A DNA stretch of 64,000 nt from Uranotaenia lowii (GCF_029784155.1 NC_073692.1:417380352-417444351); one strand, 5' to 3'. Shown: positions 49,289-62,232, numbered from the stretch's first letter. The notes: generated by a model from the sequence alone, not told the origin. Numbers and translations: made by a program.

Positions 49289-52200
49289 TTTGAAATTGAA
49301 TCTTTTGTCTGTTTTTTCTATCATCACAAGTTTTCTTATAAGATTTGAATGAAATCAAACTGAATAATAAACGAACCTACAAGAAAAACGTAAATTGATT
49401 CTGAATTTGATTATCATCCTCCTTTTTATCAAAGCTGAATACCTATAAAACCTAGATATTCTGATTCCATAGATAATATGATTAAAAAAAAGTTGAATTC
49501 TTCATTTTTTTTGGGAATTTGAAAAATATTTCATTACAAGTGTTTCTGACATCATTAAAGATATACTATCATAAATAGCTTCAATTTTTTTAACAAATTT
49601 GTTAAAGTTGGTAAAACGATTTGACATTTTCTATGAAAAATATCTAAAATTCGATTGGGGTTGAAACTTTTGTGAAATTTCGTTTAAAACCCTTTTTTTA
49701 CAGAAAGGGGAAAAGGAATCAAGAAGATTACTTCTATACATTTTGCCAGGGGGAAGTATAAACTTATTGAATATTTAGATTCACGCACCCGAATTAATTA
49801 AACTTTTCTCATAAGTTGTTTGCACCTCGAAATAATGTTAATTTCGTGTCCTTTGGTAATTTATCAAAACTTTGTTGAATGTGAAGTTGAGGATTTAGAA
49901 AAAAAGAGAATCACGAATTAGTAATGAGGCTGAAATTGGTTTTTTGAAGAATATTTTAAATCAGCCAAAAATTTGCGATTATTTCATAATCAAAGTGATT
50001 AGTGAGAAAGAAATGGATACTTTGTTTTAGATTTTTTGCTCATTCTGATGTCTATCGTGAGAAATAAATATATGTCGCAAGGCTACAAGCTTATTGTTGT
50101 GTTAAGTACTTAAGTATATGAAATATTCCACCGAAGGCGATCCAATTCTCTGATATTTTTGTGAACACTCATTTTTTTACAAATTTTGAGATCAAGCAGA
50201 TTTCTGTTACTGAAAAAGATTCATTTCTTGAACAGAATATTCGACTTGGGAAATCCTTCCATGGGGAGGGGGGGGGGGGGGTGGCTGGGTAAGATAAACT
50301 CATAATCCCCCCCCCCCCTTCCTTGTTTGCACGGTCTTGCTATACCAACACTGTTGGTGTAAAAATATGTTAGGACAAACACCAAATTTCTAAAAATATT
50401 TTTAAATTCGGTTACCAGTCTGGACTAAAATGCAGCAAAATGCAAATCAAAGATTCATCTTTGAAATCTCGTATTCATATGCTGGAATATGATTGTTTTG
50501 CATCACGCGTTTGTTAGTTTCAAAATTTCATCCATCCAAACATTTATTTTGATTATTTCAGCTAGAAGAATTTTTCAAAGTATTTTTTACCCCTGAATGT
50601 ATGCAGCAGAATTACGCATTTTCTTTAAAAACATTTTTGACCGAAAAAATGTTAATTTTATTCAAAAAAAAAGCCAAAAATACTACAATTGGTGCTTTAT
50701 GCGCCAAGACATCAAAAATATATCCAAAATTATTAATTTTGAAACATTTTTATTTGATTTTTCATCAAAAACAAAATGTGTTGCAACTTACCCCTTTTTC
50801 TTAGTAGGGTGAAAATCGCTTGCTTTTGAAAATTTAAAAATAACTGGTGACACCAATAATTTTTCTGACATCGTCAATTTGACGTCCTATCAACCTTAAA
50901 ACTTTCGATGTACAATCCGTATGATTATCTTTTGATATTAAGTTTTTTGATGCAATTGAAGTTGAAAAGTTTCGCATGATGCCCCAGTTGATGGTACTGT
51001 TTTATTTCGGTGTATCATCAAATATTATTGTGTTTACACTATGTGTAATCAATTCATCTAGTAGTCTCTTTAAAAATATTGATTTTTTTACAACTGTGTT
51101 CGATGCTTACTCTTGGGCTCGAACTCACGAATATTGGCTTAGGAGGCATAAGACCTGAAAGCTGAGCTTTATCACAAGCCCGTTTAATTTAGAAAGATCC
51201 CATTTTAATACTATGTTTATTCAAATTGTTAAACCATGATTATTACCACCAAATTTAAGTGAATAAAAAGCTATAGACTGTTAAAAATATTATGAGTAAA
51301 ATCTTGTCTCCCTGTGAATCATCTACAAAGTAAACTTTGCGTTACATTTCCTTATATCCTTGATGTCTTTCCTAGTCTATGAGTATAAAATGAGTATAAA
51401 CGTAGATGACCAACCATGGATGAGCCTCCCTTCCACGCTCAGTGAACCTTCGCTTGATGAAATCGAATTCGTAATTTAGTTGATGGCATGTTGAGGTGAA
51501 AAAATCATAGATAACAGAAAAAAGTGGCAGCCCACTACCATTGTGGTGCAGGATTGTGTTTCAGGATGGAGAAAAAAAAATATCCCCAGCCGAGATCGGT
51601 TCCAACAACAAGGTGGGACGTTTCCGGTCCCGGTTGGTTCTCCGATTCAGGGCAGCTAGCCGGTTCATTGAAATGTACAACACGTATCGTGTCAAGCCTA
51701 AATGACCAACATGCCAATGTAGTTATGTGTAATTTAAATCAATTTTTCGATCCAGATTAAAGTTGAGATAATTGTTTTAAAACTGAAGCCTGATGATAGT
51801 GTGCACGTGGTTTTGTGTACATACAATGGAGGAGGAAATGGATCGGTCACGAACTTTGTTAGGGTGCTACCTTCATAGCATTCATTCACCAGGTGACCCG
51901 TCCGTGTAGGGTTGTTAGCGTTAATGGTCGATGCATTTTGCGCTAACGAAGAAGACGAAGCATTTTTCTTGTCGTTGATTTTTTCCCACTTTGCTTTACG
52001 GAGGAAATCGTTTTCCGAGGTGCGATGATATACACGGCTTTGCATCGCGATAACGGCCGTTTCACCCTTTATTTATTTATTTTTTTCAATAAAAAGAGGG
52101 GAGCCTTGCGGTCAGCCAAGGGCTGTCATTCAGCGGATATGGACAGATTTCCTTTTGCCGCTCAGTTAAACATTTTCCGCCAAAAGAGGCTCATTTCCCT

Positions 52201-52974
52201 GTCAGGAAGAATCGATAAACCAGATTTTAAATAGCTCTCCGAAACGCAACGGAACCCCCGCTGTACAAAACGGGGGAAACACATAATGTCGTGAAAATTA
52301 TCATATCGTGCCATATTGTTAACGTGCAATTTTTAAAACAGTTCAAACAAAGCAGCGACCGGTTGCACCGACCAAGTAATCAAATTAACTGGAAATCGAA
52401 ATCATTATGTGAGGCCCATTCGGAAACGAGATCTCGGAACGATTTTAAATTAAAATGTATCAATTCAAAAAATTAATTTTAATTACCATTTGGTTAAATT
52501 GTAAACGAATTTAATTACCTCTTGCAACTCGTTTTGCAAAAAGAACAATGAACCGATGAAATGAGGCGTGAAGAAAACGTATAAAAAGTTTGATTCTTAA
52601 CTATGAATTAGTAAAATTAGTCTAAAAAACTGCCTTTAAACTAATGATACATATAAATTCTCAAGGATGGCGTTTAATCCGTTTTATCGATTACTGGGTT
52701 TTGCAGAACAAGGACTTCAGTATTCTGATTCGATAAAACCGGAATCATCTTACACATAGATATTCAGATTTATGAAAACTTTTTACACCATATTTTAGTT
52801 AAAGTTGCATAAAATGCTCAGAGCACCTGTATCAGTGGTACAAACAGCCGCTTTGGACCCGAATTTCGAACAGAGCAACCGCATATGTGGTTATATACTC
52901 ATTTCAACTCAATTTTTCATAAACCGGTATAAGGACCATAGTGGTCATATCACCTCTTATTCACAACTCCTATC
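49289..52974. other. AT-rich stretch with a few small marks
   Basis: No gene supported. A G run (50263-50281) and a C run (50307-50318) about 25 bases apart could form a hairpin. 51530-51720 and 51734-52045 are GC-richer; the second holds a 103-codon minus frame with mixed, coding-like composition and a possible donor (GAAG|GTAGCA near 51872), but no recognised domain. The SINE head at 51085-51190 is listed separately. Confidence 0.3.
51085..51190 (-). repeat. tRNA-derived SINE head, second family
   Basis: The minus strand contains GAGTTCGAGCCC (51115-51126), a good box B, preceded by CTTATGCCTCCTAAGCC and a weak box A near 51165-51180. The segment between the boxes resembles the duplicated SINE at 5.9 and 6.4 kb (CTTCTAAGCC there, CTCCTAAGCC here). 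It is probably a related but different SINE, truncated or decayed on its 3' side. Confidence 0.45.
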
Positions 52975-55900
52975 TCTACCTCCCCGCGGTGCCGGCTGGG
53001 GTGCGAGTAACCTAAGCGGAGATCGGGTACCCAACCCCGGTGGATGCTTTGGTCGCATGCAGACTGAGAAGGTGGCCGCACGCGTCTGTTCCCCAGGTCA
53101 GGGGCGGCGTGCAACAACAACCGAGCGTCTGTTCTCCAGGTCAGGGGCGGCTCAAACAGCGTCTGTCTTGCAGCAAGCGGCTGAATTTATGAAATGCGGC
53201 TCCTGCCAGCTAAGTCCAAGATGGCAGCCCCATCGCGGGATAGGGACTTTAGGCTAACAACCTACTGCTCCTGATTCATAAACTTGTTATGGAATCCGAA
53301 AGAAATGACCGACCTGGAACTTTGGCGACGACTTTTAGCATGAAAACATGGACACGAATTGGAACTTGGAATGTTTTGACCCTTGCCCAACAAGGCAAAC
53401 TGGAACAACTTGCTAGAGAGGCTAGCCGCCTCAAGCTTGAAATTCTGGGACTGAGCGAAGTCCGTTGGCCTAATACTGGAGAACACAAGACACAATCCGG
53501 GCAAGTCCTGCTTTACTCTGGCATACGAGGAGAACATGCTACTCGGGAACGAGGAGTTGGTTTCCTGTTAAGCCCGCAGGCCTACGCGGCCCTCATTAGA
53601 TGGGAACCTATAAACGAAAGAATAATCGTAGCCAGATTTAGAACACGGGTTAGAAACCTTACAATGGTCCAGTGTTATGCGCCAACTGACGTTGCCGATT
53701 TGCAGGAGAAAGAGCAGTTTTACAGTCAACTGAACAGCGTGGTTGAGAGAATTCCGAAGGGTGACATTCAAATCCATTTGGGCGACTTCAACGCAAAAAT
53801 TGGCTCCGACAATCAGGACCTTGAGCGCATCATGGGGCGCCATGGCTTAGGACAGATGAGCGAAAACGGAGAGCTGTTTGTAGAATTTTGTGGCAACAAC
53901 AACATGGTGATCGGTGGATCGCTCTTCCCCCATCGACCAGCACATAAGGTCACTTGGGTATCCCGAGATGGCCGAACAGAAAATCAAATTGACCACATCT
54001 GCATCAGCCGAAAATGGAGAAGGAGCCTTTTTGATGTCCGCAACAAGCGAAGCGCAGACATTGCATCTGACCATCACCTCGTCCTTGGCGAGATACGACT
54101 GAGAGTTGCGCGTGTCCAACGGCGCGAGGAGAAAGTCGGGTGTCGATACGACGTCCGCCGGTTGGAGAATCCAGAGGTGAAAAGGGCATACGTTGAACAG
54201 CTAGAATCCCGAGCCTCGGAGCTGCCGACAGACGGAACAGTCGAAGAACAGTGGTGTGGAATCAAGAATGCCTTTATCACGGCGAGCCATGGTACTCTCG
54301 GTAAAGTTTGTGGAAGAAGGAGTGAATGGATGTCGGATGAAACTTGGAGGATGGTCGATGATCGGAGAAAGGCGAAAATCGGAATTGAGCAGGCATGTAC
54401 CGGGTCAGCCAAAGCAGCCGCCCGCTCACGATATGCGGAGCTGGAAAAGGCAGTTAAACGAGCTTGTAGACGAGACAAGAGAGCCTGGATAAACTCCCTA
54501 GCCGAAGAGGGAGAAAGAGCCGCCGCCAATGGAGATATCCGATTACTTTATGACATTTCTCGCCGCCTCAGTGGTGAAAGGACTAATGCAAGAATGCCGC
54601 TAAAAGACCGAGCAGGTCAGTTATTGACCGATCGAACAGATCAGCTCAAACGATGGACTGAGCACTTCGAATAACTCTTCCGAGTCACGAATAGCGATGG
54701 CCAACAGAATCTGCAGCTCGAAGCGCCAACAGTAAGTCGCATAAATGGCGTCAACTCGGAAGCGCCTTCGCTGGCTGAAATAGAAGCGGCAATCAAAAAG
54801 ATGAAATCCAACAAAGCACCTGGGATCGATTGCATCCTTGCTGAAATGCTGAAAGCCGACCCTGCCCTATCAGCACAAATGTTGCACCGTCTTTTCGCTG
54901 ACATCTGGGATACTGCAACATTCCCGGCCGACTGGATGCAGGGTATCCTAGTAAAGGTCCCGAAGAAAGGAGACCTGACAGAGTGCGGTAACTGGCGAGG
55001 CATAACGTTGATCTATACAACCCTCAAAGTACTCTGCAAAGTGATTCTGAACAGGATCCAGGAGAAAATAGACGCTACACTCCGACGGCAACAAGCTGGA
55101 TTCCGATCTCGACGATCATGTGTGGACCACATCACAACACTACGAATCATACTGGAACAAATCAACGAATTCCAGGACTCTCTTCTGCTGGTGTTCGTTG
55201 ATTTCGAAAAAGCATTCGACCGACTTAACCATGAAAACATCTGGGCGGCTCTAAGGCGACGAGGGGTCCCAGAGAAACTAGTCCATCTCATTGAAGCACA
55301 ATATGAGGCATTTTCGTGCAAGGTCTTGCACGACGGTGTCTTGTCCGAACCAATCCCGGTAACTGCTGGAGTGAGACAAGGATGTATTCTATCACCGCTA
55401 CTTTTTCTAATCGTAATGGATGAGATTCTGATAGGATCGATTGACTGTGCACCGAACCGAGGATTGCCGTGGAATCTTTCAACAATGGAGCAACTGAACG
55501 ACCTTGACCTGGCTGACGATATTGTTTTGCTCGCCCAAACACAACCAGATATGCAGAGCAAACTCGACGACCTCACCGAAAGTTCCAAGGCAGCAGGTCT
55601 CAAAGTCAATGTCGGAAAGACCAAGTCGATGGAGATCAACACAGGAAATCCCTCCAGTTTCATGGTAGCTGGGCAACAAGTTGAGAAAGTGGAGTGCTTC
55701 CAGTATCTTGGTAGCCAGATAACGCCTGATGGTGGTACCAGAAAAGACATCGAAACCCGGATCAGAAAGGCCCGATTTGCGTTTGCGAGTCTCCGAAACA
55801 TCTGGCGGTCACGCCAGATCTCTCTACGAACAAAAATCCGAATATTCAACTCAAACGTCGAATCCGTATTGCTGTACGGGTGCGAAACTTGGTGCACATA

Positions 55901-56315
55901 TGCGTAACGACGCGAAAACTGCAAGTATTTGTAAACCGCTGCCTGCGGAATATCATCCGCGCTTGGTGGCCTGGCAACTGGATCTTGAATGAGGAACTAC
56001 ATCGCCGGTGTCATCAAAAGGCGCTAGAAATCGAGATTCGGGAACGTAAGTGGAGATGGATTGGGCACACGCTGCGAAGAGATGAAAACGAGATTTGCAG
56101 AGAGGCGCTAGATTGGAGTCCAGAAGGTCATCGAAGAAGAGGCAGACCCAGAAATTCGTGGCGGCGAAGCCTAGCCGCTGAAATCCGAACTGTCGACGAG
56201 AATCTTGACTGGGACCAGGTGAAGACGCTGGCTTCGGATCGTCAACAGTGGAGGTCTTTTACCACGGCCCTATGCACCGGAGGATCGGCGCGGGATCATT
56301 AAGTAAGAAGTAAGT
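52975..56315 (+). mobile_element. RTE-type non-LTR retrotransposon, near full length
   Basis: A GC-rich 5' leader starts near 52975. It contains a tandem pair of GCGTCTGTTCYCCAGGTCAG words (53082 and 53125, 43 bp apart) and then the coding frame 53289-56302. The 3' end is AAGTAAGAAGTAAGTATAAGG, the short simple-repeat tail usual for RTE elements. Its GC content and codon use differ strongly from the surroundings. I could not define a target duplication. With one stop and one frameshift it is young or recently inactivated. The exact 5' end is an estimate. Confidence 0.8.
53289..56302 (+). pseudogene. RTE endonuclease-reverse transcriptase, one stop and one frameshift
   Basis: Apurinic-type endonuclease first: GTWNVLTL (residues 25-32), LSEVRW (55-60), HLGDFNAKIG (163-172), IDHICIS (234-240) and SDHHLVLG (260-267). 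The frame meets TAA at 54672-54674 but continues in the same frame to 55907. This part holds the reverse transcriptase: KAPGIDCILAEML, FVDFEKAFDRLNH (motif A), VRQGCILSPLLF (motif B) and LADDIVLL (catalytic motif C; the usual Y/F before ADD is L here). A loss of one base near 55903 shifts the frame, and the C-terminal domain continues at 55880-56302 with RWIGHTLRR and GRPRNSWRR, typical of RTE proteins. The 150-codon frame upstream (52805-53257) lies in the leader and is not counted as protein. Confidence 0.88.
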
Positions 56316-56799
56316 ATAAGGATTGAACTAAAACTGATGAGATTAGAAGTTCTAGACCGTTTGACAGTTAATGGAACACAAGTTGGTTTGGTTGTTTTTT
56401 TTCACTAGATTGGATCTAATCTCGATGGTGCAACTCTTGTACAAATTAGACCCAAGAATAGACCTCGTACATCCTGGTTTGAACATTTTCTGATCATTTT
56501 AAACTCAAATCTCCTGAATTTTGTAGTTGTGAATCAATAATATGTGTTTCTTTGAGGCTTATATATGCCTGTCAGTCATTTTTCATCCAATGTTGTTATA
56601 AGCTTCAATGCTTCGAAATCCCTACGTGGATCGGCTTTATGTCCTAAATATTTATTGATTTTCTAATTCTTTTTATGGTTTTCAGGTTTCTCAGGTATAT
56701 GATGAAATCTGTAAAAAAAAGGCTAGGCACAATTTTCCCGTTTGTTTGGATAACGTGCCGCTATCAAGCCTACCCCTTTTCTGATACCTGATACCTGAT
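56316..56799. other. Non-coding spacer
   Basis: No gene seen; a short CTGATAC triplication lies at about 56778-56800. Confidence 0.4.
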
Positions 56800-58190
56800 A
56801 AATTGCATGTGTTAAGTTCAAAAGTTGTTGGGCAACTAATCGAATTCGCTCAAATTTTTATTTTATATGCCGAAAATATCGTAGCGTACCCAAAATAAAG
56901 GTATAGCGCAAAGCAGAATACCGATGAAAGGTGGAACACACGTGATGCAGAGTATCGACGAACAAAAGCTTGCTTTGATCCGTTGCTTTTTCTCCCGGCT
57001 CAATCAAAAGTACAATGCCGGCTGAAAGTTGGGGATCATCGCTTAAAAACATGGAAACACACTTATCAAATCGCATTTGTTAAACGTTGTGCAAGTAAAT
57101 TGTCTTGTACTTGAAATTATCAACATAACTACTTAAGTTATCGACCAAAAATTTGGGATCACGCCGCAGTATGATGTATTGACTAAAAGTTTGGGATTGG
57201 TATTCAAAAATATGCTATTTTATTTCTTCTGTATCTATGTTATCAAACAACGCATCGCTTATCTAATAGGCTCATTTAAAGTTCATGAGTTGTACTTAAT
57301 TTGTTGATATTTGGTTAAATTTATCTTAGTCATACTTCATGAAAACTTCAACTGTAGGTTGATTATTTACCAATAATTTTTACAAAAAACGTGACTGTTA
57401 GAAAAATGCCTTGAAATTTGTTTTGAACAAAACTTACGAGGTGCTGAGGATCTGTTTGCCTTAACATATACTTTTTGTTCATGATCTTTTAAATGATATC
57501 AAAAGATGTTTAATATTCGTCAGTTGGCTGTGATATTACTGAACAAAATTTTTATGTTTTGGAAGGGAGATTCCAAACTTTTGGCCGGCAGTGCACGAAC
57601 GTATATCGGATATAATGAACCAAAGTTGTCATGAAAATATTTGGAAAAATATTCACTGCAATGCTTAAACTCTCAATTTGTAGTCCTGAGAAGGACTATT
57701 TTTGGTTGTTTTTGGGCGGACAAACTGGCTTAGGAGCAGCAGCAGCAGCTTTCGTAGCCGCTTTGGCTGCTTGCCCTCAGACAGTCAGACAGCGAGTCTC
57801 ATGCGCAATCAACTGAATGATGCTTCTTGCAGCTTTCCATTTCACCTTTTTTCTGCTGACTTAGCTGGGGCCTCGAAGGGAGCTCTCGGTTGCTTGGCGT
57901 TTGTTGAGTGAGCGGCAGTTATAGAGCCGGGACTGTAGACACGAACGACAGCATCACAGAAATTTTTATACGAATGAAGCTCGGCAGTTATATTTATAAC
58001 TTTTCAAGCTCATATTCGTATATGCACTTCATTGATATTGGTGTACCAACACACAGCCGAAACAAAACATTGTTCGGAAAGGATGTCCGTAAAAGAGGCG
58101 TTTTTCGTGACGCGAGAACCGTTTGCGAATTTCAATTTGCACCCCTATAGTGTTGCCGTAAGACGTAATTCTAAGTCAAAATTAAATGGT
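56800..58190. repeat. 1.4-kb interspersed repeat, copy B (uninterrupted)
   Basis: Collinear with copy A at 14195-18200. At 56887-56888 it shows the single TA that is the empty target of the element at 14287-16888. A GCAGCAGCAGCAGC stretch and a GC-richer patch lie at 57720-57950, where frames of 61-69 codons overlap. None is recognised. The right end carries ACCAACACACAGC, TTTTTCGTGACGC and AGACGTAATTC, as in copy A. Confidence 0.6.
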
Positions 58191-59260
58191 TTGATTTTTT
58201 TTCCTTACAGCGTTCGAGAAATAATGAAATGACTCAGTTTGATTACAAAGCATGAAGCAATCTGATCAAACAATTTAAAGCTCGGCCAACGTTCTAAAAT
58301 TAGCATGAGCTTCGAAAAACAGCTTAATAAACTTTAATTTTGAAATTATATGAGGTCAAAAAAAAGTACGTTGTCAAACCGAGACTCTGCATTTTAAAAC
58401 AAATAAATATCAGTCGGATGGAATAAAATTTGAGATCCAATCGAATATCAGTGACATGCAAGGACTAAATTTGTGAATTCTATCCATGTGGTTGATAATC
58501 ATTTTAATTCTGTTGGCCAGTTTTAAGGATGAATAAAAATTCTCGAAAACACGCATTTCCTATCAGATATGGTAATAAATTTACTGCTTCACCGGTTTTG
58601 ATAAAACATTTTAGATCACTCTAGGCCAAACAGAATATGGTCAGACGGTCAGATATCAAGAGACGACCGTGAAGTAAACACGCGACAAAGTCAGTTGTGA
58701 ATTTTGAGATAGTGAGCAATAGAAACAGTTATTTAAAGATTTTTAGGTTAATTATAACTTTTTAACCTTTTCTCAATACAGTTTATCTGAAAATGGATAA
58801 AACTTTGAAGACAAAAACGTTAAAACAGAAGTTTATATTTCGTCTTAAAGAAATCATATCAATCGAAAAATATCGAAAAATATCAATCAAAGTAAACCAA
58901 GAGTTCTTTAAAATAAAATCTTTCCAAGATCCGAAACTGACGAGAAAAAATATTTTTCATACCCAGATGACTCTTAAAATCCTGTACAAAGTAGCTAACA
59001 GAAAATATATTTTTCACCATGATAATCTCTTAGATTATACCGAAAAACCTATTGAATATATTAAATGAATCAAGTAACCAAATTAATTCGACAAAGATTG
59101 CAAACAAAGTTATTGTGCATCGCTTTTGGGGAAAACTGCAACCAACAATGTTCGTATGTGAATCATCCCTACAATATGATAGCTCATTCAAGCTGCACAC
59201 AACACATCAGAACAAAATAAGAAAAACAACTATTTCCCAGTGGCTCGGGTTATATCTCAA
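58191..59260. other. AT-rich non-coding stretch
   Basis: A 91-codon plus frame (58793-59068) is Lys- and Ile-rich as expected of AT-rich DNA and has no domain. No other mark is seen. Confidence 0.35.
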
Positions 59261-59503
59261 TTACAGTAATGGCTGCCTGCGGGGAAGAATAAATCCAACT
59301 GATAGCAGAGCGCTCCCAATCAGCAGTATAGTGACCATCATTGATACCGTCACTTTATAGTGGGGCTGCGCTGCTGGCATGTGTAGTTGGTTGCTGTTGG
59401 AGCTTCGAGTAGAGCTACCCAGACTGGCAGCGGGTGTAAATATTAAGCCAGAGCTTCCTATACTCGAAGCCTTGTGAGTCGAACTCCACAAAACCGATCC
59501 TGC
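59261..59503 (-). CDS. Candidate coding exon with one membrane helix
   Basis: The minus strand is open from 59503 to a TAA at 59261-59263, about 80 codons. The first half is Ser-rich (SSTRSSNSNQ), then HMPAAQPHYK leads into a hydrophobic run VTVSMMVTILLIGSALLSVG followed by FILPRRQPLL. Codons are GC-rich at third positions, unlike the flanks. The minus strand upstream (59504-59830) is C/T-rich like an intron end, and GATGAGCAG next to 59500 can be an acceptor. This fits the last exon of a single-pass membrane protein. It could also be read through CT|GTAATT as an internal exon. The gene family is not recognised. Confidence 0.35.
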   Translation of the reverse strand, partial: AGSVLWSSTHKASSIGSSGLIFTPAASLGSSTRSSNSNQLHMPAAQPHYKVTVSMMVTILLIGSALLSVGFILPRRQPLL

Positions 59504-60029
59504 TCATCGGATGTGCTGACTCCCATCAACCCGGAACGAAGAGGGGGCTTAGCTGGGGAGTGCAAGGTACATAGAAAAAGCAAACAGAATTGAACAGCTT
59601 ACATAAATATGCTTGGTCCTGGGACGATGAGAAAGCAAACAGACACACTTCGACGATAAGGTAGCAACAACAAATATTGAAACGGAACGGAAGGTGAAGA
59701 ATGGGTGAAATATGACTAGGTACATACAAATGAATAAGCAACAACACTAACTGAATGAATCGAACTACTATCTTCGAGATAACAAGGAACAACGTGCTTG
59801 GGATTGGATTTCTATGAATGAATTGGTTACCCACAGGCAGTCAGAAATGGTAATCTGCAATGAAAACTGTACTAGATAAGCGATCCATATTCTGTGCTTA
59901 AATTTGTGATGTTGTTTCTTAATTATTCAAATTTGCCTTGAAACCATTTTTTCATCACCCTGAGTACTCTCTGGAGAAATTATTTACTACTTCAGATAAT
60001 TAGAGAAGCTTTCATAAATCAGAAGTATT
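59504..60029. other. Pyrimidine-rich (minus strand) spacer up to a hAT target
   Basis: A 102-codon minus frame at 59526-59834 is Leu/Phe/Cys-rich low complexity, more like an intron tract. The right end is GAAGTATT, the target duplication of the next element. Confidence 0.35.
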
Positions 60030-61196
60030 CAGTGTTCGGCATCGCTAACTGAAAAAATAGCGCCGCTTATAAGATCGCTATCTCATTCAAAGTTAGCGAT
60101 CGCTAATAAAATACGCTAAAAATGCCGAAAAAGTTATCGCTTTAAGCTTGAAGCGCTAATCGCTAATCGCTAACTGTTGACCAACATAAATGCCGGAACA
60201 AATATAAAATTCTTCTTCTGTCGCGCCGCTCACCCCTTCGATTTTTCCAATCCTCAATGGGGAATAAATAATGTTTCAAGTACTTAATTTAAAATTTGAT
60301 AAATTAATCGAATTTTTATATAATAATTTGAGCAAAACAAAAGTGTCAAAAAAGGGATTTTAACAACTCTCTGTGTTGTACTATTTAAAAAAAAAGAGTT
60401 TTCTAACAATTTCAAGAGCAAAAGAACAGAATGTGGAGGATGGGAGATATCTCTTTTTTAAATTTAAATTTTGATTAAAAATTTACACGATTTATCGGTT
60501 TTGTGCCAAGTAGATAGTATGCAATTTCATTGCAAACAATCTTTTGTGCAAGTTATTTAATTTTGTTGTTTTTTGCATTATTCAACATTATCATCATTCA
60601 AAATCTTTAATCTGTTCTCTCCTTTTTCAAACTTGCAGGAGCATTATCAAACGTAAACATATATACAATTTCTTTTTGAACTTAAAACCAAGGCTACAAT
60701 GGTAATTTAAACTTATTTTTCTATGAACTGATCTGTAAAACCTCTTAAAAACTGTATTGTGAAAAGTAAATATCTCAACCATTTGAAAACAAATGTTGAT
60801 GAAGGGATGTTGAAAATAGTATTATATTGTTTAACACCTTCTTCTGTGAATGTTGCGAAAAAAAAGTGAAAAAGAGAGAAAAATGACACTAAATACATCT
60901 TTTCTCCAACTCGAGTACACATTCCTCCAACTATTCCAATTAAGCAATCAGAATGATGCCCAATGACACTTTAACTTGATTAATGACAAAAAGTTGATTC
61001 TGTCAGTAATAATTCGAGTCGAAAGATTGATACAAATATATAGGAATTAGCGGTCTTCAATTAGCGGAGCCAAAAAATAGCGAATCTTTTTAATTCGCTA
61101 GATCAATCGAAACTTAGCGGCAACATTGATCCGCTAACGAAAAGTTAGCGGACTACCTAGCGAATAGCGGATTAGCGCTTTGGTGCCGAACACTGG
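60030..61196. mobile_element. Non-autonomous hAT element with 8-bp target duplication
   Basis: Inverted ends CAGTGTTCGGCA, with 8-bp direct repeats GAAGTATT at 60022-60029 and 61197-61204. CAGTG ends and an 8-bp duplication are diagnostic of hAT. Subterminal words TAGCG and TTAGCGATCGCTAA recur many times within 160 bp of each end, like hAT transposase binding sites. The 1167-bp body has only short frames, so it is mobilised in trans. Confidence 0.9.
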
Positions 61197-61506
61197 AAGT
61201 ATTTACTGATACAGGAAAACAATACCATCTTTTTGAACCAAAATGAATGAATTTTTAAATACCTATAAATTCTAGATATGGCTAAATTTTCTTGATCATT
61301 GACGTTGTTGAGAATAAACGAGCACAAACTACTTATACATGGCTCAAACTGAACCTTAATTCTTCGTGTTTTTTTTACGAAGTGTTATAAAATTGGCTCG
61401 TGCCAGCTAAACTCCTTCAAAAAGGTCGTAGAAAGGTGAAGGATAGATTTATTCTACATCATTAATAACCAAATTTGGGCGTGTTTATCTTTGAATTATG
61501 ACTTAA
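61197..61506. other. Spacer
   Basis: No feature seen; ends with TTAA at 61503-61506. Confidence 0.4.
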
Positions 61507-62232
61507 AGGGGGGGTAGTGTCTAACACTTTAAAAAAATCGATTTTTTTTATTTTCTTATTGTAAAACATTTCAAGAATGTTGTGTCAAATTTTCAAGTCA
61601 ATTGAAGCAAAACTGTAGAAATTATAGGCCTTTATCTCCTCCTATCTAATACTGCAAGAAAGCAAGAGCAGACATTTCAAAAGCGTTTTTCTCGAAAGCA
61701 CATTTTTAAAGTCTGTGGACATCGTCATTTGAAAACTACTTATCCGATTCTTTTCAAATTTGGAACATATTTTCTACCTTTAAAATACCAGACCCCAACG
61801 TTTTTCTTTTTTTTACATTGGGGAGATTTTACAGATAAAAAATGGCGGATTTTTTCGTGAAAAATCGTAGTTTTTACTTCGAACAGCCACAAAAATTTCA
61901 TAAATTTTTTTTAAGTTAAATAAAAACGTTGGGGTCCAGAAAAATATCTATTAAAAATATTTTGCTCTGATTTTCTGACTTCAGATGATTCTGTGCTGAG
62001 ATACAGTGTCCACCGCAAATCCTGTTTTGTAAAAGGCATCCTCGAAAGTGCTCCGTCACCGGCTCATTTTTGAATATTTTTCTACGAAAAAATTACTAAA
62101 TGTTCTTTTAACAATGCTTTGTATAACGCAAAAAATTTGAATACATTTGTTTAAACGATAGCTCTAGAAAAAAAATCGTGAAAATGGTGTTTTTTTTACC
62201 CATTAGACCCTACCTCCGCCTCCCCCACCCTC
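61507..62232 (+). mobile_element. TTAA MITE, copy 3
   Basis: Same element as at 35928-36660, same orientation, 726 bp, with TTAA at 61503-61506 and 62233-62236. It differs from copies 1 and 2 by scattered substitutions, short indels and shorter G and C runs. It shows that the family inserts singly, so the palindrome at 36 kb is a chance pairing of two insertions. Confidence 0.85.

Noticed and set aside
52805..53257. 150-residue frame upstream of the RTE coding region as a separate protein
   Set aside because: It begins in flanking host DNA, passes through the tandem-repeated leader and has no domain; better read as 5' leader.
58793..59068. 91-residue Lys/Ile-rich frame
   Set aside because: Composition follows local A/T richness; no domain, no promoter and no splice context.
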